From Actinocrinis sp046724665 (GTDB lineage: Bacteria; Actinomycetota; Actinomycetes; Streptomycetales; Catenulisporaceae): a DNA stretch of 11,925 bases. Below, one piece after another: positions 1 to 6,915 of this stretch (position 1 is its first letter; each line of letters begins with the position of its first letter). The stretch is from positions 1 through 11,925 of the forward strand of contig JBKOWZ010000196.1 in NCBI GenBank assembly GCA_046724665.1, read 5' to 3'. A model generated the notes under the pieces. It was not told the origin of the DNA. It ran no database searches and saw only the letters and a program-made list of their open reading frames with translations. Made by a program: the position numbers and the translations under genes.

Positions 1-1377
<1,377 letters not shown>

Positions 1378-1392
1378 GTCAGAGATCCTCTA
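1378..1392 (-). promoter_or_regulatory. Coupled stop-start junction between the two PKS genes
   Basis: The TGA of the upstream PKS (1379-1381) and the ATG of the downstream PKS (1375-1377) are separated by one C. AGAGGA (1386-1391) lies 8 bases before that ATG, inside the upstream reading frame, and is a good Shine-Dalgarno match. The layout favours re-initiation by the same ribosomes and near-equal amounts of two proteins that must dock. Confidence 0.75.
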
Positions 1393-4300
1393 TGCGTGCT
1401 TCGAGGAGCTCGAGCTCCCGCATCAGGCTGTCTACGTCGTCGTCCGCGCCGGACGGGAGCGCGGACTCGTCGGCGGCGCTCGGCGGCGTCGGCTCGGGCG
1501 GTCGCCGCGCGTCGGAGTCGCGCCGCGGTGTGTCCAGCCCGACCTTGCCGATGAGGAACGGCACGAGCTGGCGGACCGTCGGGTAGTTGAAGGCGAGGCC
1601 GGACGGCAGTTCGACGCCGAGCTTGCGTTCCAGCCTTCTTCGCAGCTCGACCGCCATGAGCGAGTCCATGCCGAGCTCGAAGAACGGCTGGTCGGCGCGC
1701 ACCCGCTCAGGGCTCGTACTCACGATCCGCGCGACGGTCGTGCGCACCGTGGACTCGATCTCGGCGACCGGGTCGGCCGCCGCGAGCAGTGCCGACACCG
1801 CCTTGTCGGCCGCTGCGGTCGGCGCGGGCTGTGCGGCGAGCGTGGCACCGTCCGCTTGCGCGGCGGGTGGGGCGGTCCGCAACGTGTCGGCCCAGCGCAC
1901 GCGCAGCGCGCGGATCGCCATCAGGTCGCCGCCCGCGGAGTCCAGCATCCGCACGTCGGCGCGGGCGCCCCCGTCCCCGTTCGCCTCCAGCCGCACGTGG
2001 ACGGACACGGCGGCGGTCGGCTTGCCGCCGAAGGAGATCGAATCGGCTCCCTCAACCACCACCATGCCCGTCCCGCCCGGGCCGCCGCCGCTGAGCACGG
2101 CGGCGGTGACCGTCTGGAAGGCGGCGTCGTACGCGGCGCGCGGCGGCCGCGCACCCGACATCGCGAGGTCCTGGTCGGTGAGCGCGGCCTGCGCGACCGC
2201 GCCGCCGTCAACGGTCTGGAAGGCGGTCACCCGCCGGTGCTCCGGGCCGCACTCGACGTCGTTGTCAGCCAGCAGCCGGTAGAAGCCCTCCTCGGTGAGG
2301 GTGTCCGGCGCGCCGAGCTCTATCTCGTAGCGCGGGGAGTCGTGCCCGTCCGTCGTGCGGTCCTCGGCCCGGAACACGGCCTCGGCGAGCAGAACCGGCT
2401 TCGGGCCTTCGCGGTCGAAGACGCGGAAGCGGGCACCGCCGCCCTCTTCGGACAGCACCGCCTGCACGAGCTGCGCCCGTCCGGCCTGCGGCGTGAGCAC
2501 GGAGGCGAACAGAAGGTCGGAAACACCGAGGTCCGCCTCCGGCATCACCTCATCGACCGCGGCCATCGCCAGCGCGAGGTAGGCCGACCCCGGCACCACC
2601 GCGACGCCTTGGACCCGATGGTCCGCGACCTCCGGCAGCTCGGCGGACAGCCGCGTCTGCCAGTAGTACAGGCCGGGTTCGACCGCCGAGTCGAGCCGGG
2701 CGCCGAGCACCAGACCCGTGCCGGCGGCGTAAGCGGAGCGCGCCTCGCGGCCGGTGTCGGACAGGCCGGGGATCGGGAAGTGCTCGCGCTGCCAGGGATA
2801 CGGCGGCAGGTCCACCAGGCGGGGAGCGCCGGGGCGCAGCGCTGCGCTTCCGTCGATGTCGACACCGGCGAGATAGGCGGCGCCGAGCGACCGCAGCATG
2901 ACCGCGCGCCCGTCCTCGTCGCGCCGCAGCGACGGGACGACGGCCACCCGCCGCCCGGCGTGCGCCGCGGTCTGTTCGATCGCGGCGGCGCGGATCGGGT
3001 GCGGGCTGATCTCGACGAACAGGGTGATGTCCTCGTCGAGCAGGGACTGGACACCGTCCGAGAACGACGTCGGCTCGCGCAAGCTGTCGCGCCAGTACGC
3101 GGCATCCATGCCGGAGCCGTCGATGAGCCGGTTCAGCACGGTCGAGTGAATCGGGATCAGGCCCGCGCCCGGCCGAACCTCGCCCAGCCGCTCCCCCAGC
3201 GCGTCCAGCAGGTCGCTGTCCAGCATCGCGCCGCGCCCCGACGCCTGGCGCAGCAGAGCACTGCGCGCGCAGACGATCCGGAGGCCGTCCTCCAGGGTGA
3301 GCGCCCCGCTCGCGCACGCCGCCGCCGTCTCCCCCACACCGTGGCCGATCACCACGTCCGGCTCCACCCCCCAAGACCGCCACAGCTCGGCGAGGGCCAC
3401 TTGGACGCAGAAGAGCAGCGGCTGCACGAGATCGACGCGTTCACCACTGAGCGGCTCGTCCGCCGTGTTCGAGCGCAGCTCGTCGAGGATCGACCGGCCG
3501 AGCATCGGCGCCGCTTGCGCGTCGCACTCGCGCAGCGCCGCCGCGAACACCGGCTCCTCGTCCAGCAGCCGCCGTGCCGTGCCGGGCCACTGCGAGCCCG
3601 CATCCGGGAACACGAACGCGATTCGAGGCCGGCCGACGGCGGGCTGTTCCCCTACCCAGGCGGCCTGCGCGCCGCCGCCCTCGGCGAGCCGCTCCAGCTC
3701 GGCGGCCAGGCCGGGCAGATCCCGCCCGACCGCGGCGAGCCGGTACGGAAACATGGTGCGGCGCGCCGTGGCCCGGCAGACGTCTGCGACGGTGATCTCC
3801 GGGCCGGCCGTGCGCAGCGCGCGGGCCGTGTCCGTGGCGTACTGAAGCAGCGCCTCCGGGCTGCGCGCGGAGAGGGTCAGCAGATGCGCCGTCCGCTCGT
3901 CCCGCGCCGCTGGATCGTAGCCGAGCGCGCGCAGTTGGCTGAGCGCGTCGGACAGTGCGCCGCGTACGTCGCCGCGCCGCATGGTGCCGAGCGCGACGGG
4001 GACGGCGTCCGCGTCGGTGGCGTCGGCGGCGGCCTCCTCAGCGCGCTGCGACAGCGCGTGCAGCAGCACCGGATTGGCGGTGATCTCAAGAAGCACCGAG
4101 GTGCCGTCGGCGATCGCCCGGCTTACCGCATCGTCGAAGCGCACCAGGCAGCGCAGGTTCTGCGCGAAGTAGTCGCCGTTGACCTCGCGCCAGTCGAGCG
4201 GCTGCGCGGTGACCGAGGAGATCATCGGGATCCGCCCGGGGCGCGGGCGCAGCTGGCCGATGTCGCGCACCATGTCCTCGACGACCTGCTCGATGTCCGG

Positions 4301-6535
4301 GCCGTGCCCGGCCACGTCGACGTCGACCATGCCCGCCCGGGCACCGCTCGCCCTGACCTCGGCCACCACCGCTTCGAGCCGGGCGCGGTCGCCGGATATC
4401 ACGGTGGAACGCGGCCCGTTGCACGCGGCCAGGTTCAGGGCGCCGCCGTGCGGACCCCGCCGGAGCAGCTCGGACACCTCAGCCGCCGACAGCTCCAGCG
4501 CGGCCATGCCGTTCTCGGGGCCGGACATCTGGTACTGGTACCGGCTGTAGTGGTAGACCAGCGACGTCGCCTGCGCCACGTCGAGGATCCCGGCGATCAC
4601 GGCCGCCGGGATCTCGCCGATGCAGTGCCCGACCACCGCGGCCGGACGCACCCCGGCGTCCTCCAGCCAGCGGGCCAGCCCGACCTGCACCGCGAACAGC
4701 AGCGGCAGGTCCACGTCGAGCCGTTTCGCCTCGCCCAGGCCCGCGGCGAGCCGCTCGGCCAGGGACCAGCCGGCCAGCGGGACGAAGACACGGTCGCACT
4801 CCTCGACCGCGGCGCGGAAGACCGGCTCCGCGCGCATCATCTCGACGCCCATCTCCGCGTACTGGTGTCCGTGCGGGGAGCACACGAAGAGGATGTCCGG
4901 GCGCGGCTTGCCCGACGGCGCGGCGCCCGGTTCCGCGGCGCCGGACGCGGGCAGTTCACGGACCCGGGGCTCGTCGCGTCCCTCGAGGACGATGTGCACG
5001 TTCGTGCCGCCCCAGCCGAACGCGCTGACTCCGGCGAGCGGGCGCGCGTTCTGCGGCCAGGGCTCGTTCTCGCGCGGAACGCGCAGGCGCAGCCCTTCGA
5101 GGTCGATGTGCGGATTCGGGATCTCGAAGTGCGGGTTCGGCGGGATGCGGCGATGCGACAGGCAGAGCGCCGCCTTGATCAGCCCCGCGATGCCGGCGGC
5201 GCCTTCGAGGTGGCCTATGTTCGCCTTCACCGAGCCCACGACCAGGTCCGGCGCGTCCTGTTCGCGCCCGGCGGTGAGCACCGCGCCGAGCGCGGAAGCC
5301 TCGATCGGATCGCCGAGCGCGGTTCCCGTGCCATGCGTCTCGACATACGCGACGTCGTGCGCGGCGACTGCCGCCGCCTGGTAGGCGCGGCTGAGCACCT
5401 CCTGCTGGGCGACCGGGTTCGGCGCGGTCAGGCCGTTGCTCTGCCCGTCGTTGTTGGCGGCCGACCCCCGGATCACGCACCAGATCCGGTCGTTGTCGGC
5501 GAGCGCGCGCGACAGGGGCTTGAGGATGACGACGCCGCAGCCCTCGCCACGGCCGAATCCGTCGGCACGCGCGTCGAAGACCTTGCACCGGCCGTCCGGC
5601 GCGAGACCGCCGAAACCCTGGAGCGCCTCCGTGGTGCGCGGGTCGAGCAGCAGGTTGACTCCGCCGACGACGGCCAGGTTCGACTCGCCGGCGGCCAGGC
5701 TCTGACAGGCCAGGTGCACGGCCAACAGCGACGACGAGCACGCGCTGTCGATGACCAGGCTCGGCCCGCGCAGCCCGAGCGCGTAGGACAGGCGATTGGC
5801 GATCATGTTCAGGGAACGCCCGCTCGCCAGGTACGCCGAGGCCGGGCCGGACGGGGTCGCGCCCAGGTCGGCGTAGTCGTGCCAGATGGCGCCCACGAAC
5901 ACCCCGGTGCGGCTGCCGGCGAGCCTGCCGTCGCCGACCCCCGCGGCGTCCAGCGCCTCCCAGGCCACCTCGAGGAACAGCGACTGCTGCGGATCCATCT
6001 CCTGCGCCTCGCGCGGGGAGATGCCGAAGAAGAGCGGATCGAACCGATCGACGGGGTTGCGCAGGTAGCCGGCTTCACGCGGCCCTGATACAGGCGCCCG
6101 CCGCCCCGCCGGCGCCGGTCCGGCCAGGTCGGCGCCGGCGCTCAGCAGCCGCCAGAACTGATCGATGTCGTCCGCGCCCGGGAACCGGCAGGCCATGCCC
6201 ACGACGGCGACGGGTTCGCCGCCGCGCGCGGCCCCTGGAGCGTCCACGGCTGCCGGGCCCCTCGGCTCCGGCTGCGGCCCGCCGAGCAGCCGCGCGACCA
6301 GCCGGTCGATCGTCGGGCATTCCCACGGAAGCGTGGCCGGAAGCCGGCGACCCGTCAGCTCGCCGAGTGCGTCGACGAATCCAAGGGCCTTGAGCGAGTC
6401 GAGTCCATAGGCGGAGAACACGATGTCGTCACGCAGAGCAGCGGGATCCATGCCGAGGCGGGCGGACAGTTCGGCGCGCACCGCGGCGGCCAGGTCGGCA
6501 GCAGACGGATGATCAGCCGACTGCGTTGCTTCCAT
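1379..6535 (-). CDS. Type I polyketide synthase, ACP-KS-AT-AT-DH-ACP, with two degenerate ATs and no KR
   Basis: This 1718-aa PKS module has, in order: N-terminal ACP (about 13-85, Ser47 in YGLDSLKA); KS (about 106-520, Cys266 in DSACSSS, His401 in ETHGTGT, His442 in NIGHLE); a first AT (about 548-840); a KS-AT-type linker (about 880-965); a second, shortened AT (about 970-1205); DH (about 1262-1550, His1306 in HRVQGVAVVP, Asp1470 in YDAAFQ); ACP (about 1595-1665, Ser1625 in LGMDSLMA); and an acidic C-terminal helix (about 1700-1718) suited to docking on the next PKS. KS, DH and both ACPs keep their catalytic or attachment residues. Neither AT has the normal GHSxGE serine, and there is no KR. 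The start is fixed by an in-frame TAG three codons upstream (6542-6544); only a weak GGGGG (6545-6549) precedes it. The N-terminal ACP suggests loading of an acyl group by a separate ligase, or relay from another carrier. The KS probably needs malonyl-ACP made in trans if AT1 is inactive; that is inference. Confidence 0.95.
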   Translation of the reverse strand: MEATQSADHPSAADLAAAVRAELSARLGMDPAALRDDIVFSAYGLDSLKALGFVDALGELTGRRLPATLPWECPTIDRLVARLLGGPQPEPRGPAAVDAPGAARGGEPVAVVGMACRFPGADDIDQFWRLLSAGADLAGPAPAGRRAPVSGPREAGYLRNPVDRFDPLFFGISPREAQEMDPQQSLFLEVAWEALDAAGVGDGRLAGSRTGVFVGAIWHDYADLGATPSGPASAYLASGRSLNMIANRLSYALGLRGPSLVIDSACSSSLLAVHLACQSLAAGESNLAVVGGVNLLLDPRTTEALQGFGGLAPDGRCKVFDARADGFGRGEGCGVVILKPLSRALADNDRIWCVIRGSAANNDGQSNGLTAPNPVAQQEVLSRAYQAAAVAAHDVAYVETHGTGTALGDPIEASALGAVLTAGREQDAPDLVVGSVKANIGHLEGAAGIAGLIKAALCLSHRRIPPNPHFEIPNPHIDLEGLRLRVPRENEPWPQNARPLAGVSAFGWGGTNVHIVLEGRDEPRVRELPASGAAEPGAAPSGKPRPDILFVCSPHGHQYAEMGVEMMRAEPVFRAAVEECDRVFVPLAGWSLAERLAAGLGEAKRLDVDLPLLFAVQVGLARWLEDAGVRPAAVVGHCIGEIPAAVIAGILDVAQATSLVYHYSRYQYQMSGPENGMAALELSAAEVSELLRRGPHGGALNLAACNGPRSTVISGDRARLEAVVAEVRASGARAGMVDVDVAGHGPDIEQVVEDMVRDIGQLRPRPGRIPMISSVTAQPLDWREVNGDYFAQNLRCLVRFDDAVSRAIADGTSVLLEITANPVLLHALSQRAEEAAADATDADAVPVALGTMRRGDVRGALSDALSQLRALGYDPAARDERTAHLLTLSARSPEALLQYATDTARALRTAGPEITVADVCRATARRTMFPYRLAAVGRDLPGLAAELERLAEGGGAQAAWVGEQPAVGRPRIAFVFPDAGSQWPGTARRLLDEEPVFAAALRECDAQAAPMLGRSILDELRSNTADEPLSGERVDLVQPLLFCVQVALAELWRSWGVEPDVVIGHGVGETAAACASGALTLEDGLRIVCARSALLRQASGRGAMLDSDLLDALGERLGEVRPGAGLIPIHSTVLNRLIDGSGMDAAYWRDSLREPTSFSDGVQSLLDEDITLFVEISPHPIRAAAIEQTAAHAGRRVAVVPSLRRDEDGRAVMLRSLGAAYLAGVDIDGSAALRPGAPRLVDLPPYPWQREHFPIPGLSDTGREARSAYAAGTGLVLGARLDSAVEPGLYYWQTRLSAELPEVADHRVQGVAVVPGSAYLALAMAAVDEVMPEADLGVSDLLFASVLTPQAGRAQLVQAVLSEEGGGARFRVFDREGPKPVLLAEAVFRAEDRTTDGHDSPRYEIELGAPDTLTEEGFYRLLADNDVECGPEHRRVTAFQTVDGGAVAQAALTDQDLAMSGARPPRAAYDAAFQTVTAAVLSGGGPGGTGMVVVEGADSISFGGKPTAAVSVHVRLEANGDGGARADVRMLDSAGGDLMAIRALRVRWADTLRTAPPAAQADGATLAAQPAPTAAADKAVSALLAAADPVAEIESTVRTTVARIVSTSPERVRADQPFFELGMDSLMAVELRRRLERKLGVELPSGLAFNYPTVRQLVPFLIGKVGLDTPRRDSDARRPPEPTPPSAADESALPSGADDDVDSLMRELELLEARIEDL
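2921..3628 (-). other. AT2 domain of the PKS: truncated, nucleophile-less acyltransferase remnant
   Basis: Residues about 970-1205 begin with FVFPDAGSQW, where GQG has become DAG. The elbow reads GHGVGE with Gly1066 (codon GGT at 3338-3340) in place of Ser. Arg1091 in CARSALL is kept. After RGAM (about 1104) the sequence jumps almost directly to PIHSTVLNRLIDG. The ferredoxin-like small subdomain (NGPRS-type strand and the catalytic His of the SHS-type motif), roughly 60 residues in ordinary ATs and present in AT1, is missing. The end (FVEISPHPI, then the linker to PYPWQREHF) is normal. With no Ser, no His and no small subdomain, it is almost certainly inactive as an acyltransferase; it may survive as a structural spacer between KS and DH. 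Confidence 0.85.
4016..4894 (-). other. AT1 domain of the PKS: acyltransferase with Ser-to-Cys nucleophile
   Basis: Residues about 548-840 of the PKS keep the overall AT order: an opening FVC strand, the nucleophile elbow, a middle subdomain with CNGPRSTVISG, a His744 region (DVAGHGPD), the SSVTAQPLD segment and a closing LLEITANPVL. The key motifs are altered. The normal GQGxQ reads PHGHQ (554-558), GHSxGE reads GHCIGE with Cys638 (codon TGC at 4622-4624), and the Arg that usually binds the extender carboxylate aligns with Tyr663 in HYSRY. His744 is kept, so a Cys-His pair could still form an acyl-thioester. The domain may be a thiol acyltransferase for a non-carboxylated acyl group, an editing hydrolase, or inactive; sequence alone does not decide. 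Confidence 0.82.
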
Positions 6536-6561
6536 GCGAGACTACCCCCGAAAGCTACCCG

Positions 6562-6591
6562 AATATCGACTAGGTTTTCGCGCGCCGTCAA
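6562..6591 (-). promoter_or_regulatory. Candidate housekeeping-type promoter for the PKS genes
   Basis: On the minus strand TTGACG (6586-6591) is followed after 18 bases by GATATT (6562-6567), matching 5/6 and 4/6 of the general -35 and -10 consensus. Transcription from it would start near 6555, giving a leader of about 20 bases that still includes GGGGG (6545-6549) before the ATG at 6535. The call rests on motif match and position only. Confidence 0.45.
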
Positions 6592-6774
6592 TAAACTCGC
6601 CAAAATGCGAGAATCCACCTGATATAAAAAGAGCGTGCAGGAGCGCCGCAACCATGTGCCGCCGCTACGTGTAACGCGTGTGGTCATGACGACGTTGTCC
6701 CCGGTCTCCGGAAATCGGCTTTCCGTAGAGCCCCCGAGCCACAGTGATTAACTCTGGCAGCCGCCGTGTTTGCT

Positions 6775-6791
6775 TGTCAACCCAGTTGACA
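6775..6791. promoter_or_regulatory. Perfect inverted repeat TGTCAAC-CCA-GTTGACA, candidate operator
   Basis: Seven-base arms separated by three bases are exactly complementary (6775-6781 and 6785-6791). Each arm carries a TTGACA on one strand, so the palindrome covers two back-to-back -35-like hexamers. No good -10 lies 16-19 bases from either, so a repressor or activator binding site for a dimeric regulator is the more likely reading. A second inverted repeat (ATCGA-N5-TCGAT, 6797-6811) sits 5 bases away. Confidence 0.45.
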
Positions 6792-6844
6792 TGATCATCG
6801 AGCCCTTCGATCTACGCTCAGACGAGTGAAGATCGCTCAGGGCC

Positions 6845-6854
6845 ACGTATACGT
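6845..6854. promoter_or_regulatory. Perfect 10-bp palindrome ACGTATACGT
   Basis: ACGTATACGT at 6845-6854 is self-complementary and overlaps a second palindrome ATACGTAT (6849-6856). A/T-containing palindromes are rare in this G+C-rich DNA. It lies between the hairpin after the PP-loop gene and the 6775-6791 repeat. It may be a regulator site; nothing identifies the protein. Confidence 0.3.
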
Positions 6855-6870
6855 ATTCGATGAACGCGTC

Positions 6871-6911
6871 GCCGTGCGGACCGCCGCCCGACCTCGGCGT
6901 GAGCGCACGGC
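6871..6911 (-). terminator. Hairpin just after the PP-loop gene, probable transcription terminator
   Basis: On the minus strand the PP-loop TGA (6916-6918) is followed after 4 bases by GCCGTGCG (6904-6911), which is fully complementary to CGCACGGC (6871-6878). Inside the loop CGCCG (6895-6899) pairs with CGGCG (6882-6886), giving an 8-bp stem, a small internal loop, a 5-bp stem and an 8-base loop. No U-tract follows, as is common for actinomycete hairpin terminators. It would end the exporter-NRPS-PP-loop transcript ahead of the separate PKS unit. Confidence 0.55.
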
Positions 6912-6915
6912 CTTG

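Larger units (their letters stand above)
6536..6915. promoter_or_regulatory. 380-bp intergenic regulatory region between the PP-loop and PKS genes
   Basis: No convincing gene lies here. The part nearest the PKS is clearly more A+T-rich than the coding DNA around it. It holds a hairpin directly after the PP-loop stop (6871-6911), perfect palindromes at 6775-6791 (7-3-7) and 6845-6854 (ACGTATACGT), smaller inverted repeats at 6797-6811 (ATCGA-N5-TCGAT), 6709-6725 (CGGAAA-N5-TTTCCG) and 6596-6611 (CTCGC-N6-GCGAG), and a candidate promoter just before the PKS start. Elsewhere in the window the genes overlap or nearly touch, so the gap suggests that the PKS genes can be transcribed as a separate, regulated unit. 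Confidence 0.65.

Noticed and set aside
6355..6687. A 110-codon minus-strand frame starting in the gap and entering the PKS gene
   Set aside because: It is out of frame with the PKS, overlaps its start by about 180 bases, and shows no ribosome site or recognisable domain.
6786..6815. A plus-strand promoter using TTGACA at 6786
   Set aside because: No acceptable -10 at 16-19 bases and no plus-strand gene downstream; it is better explained as an arm of the inverted repeat.
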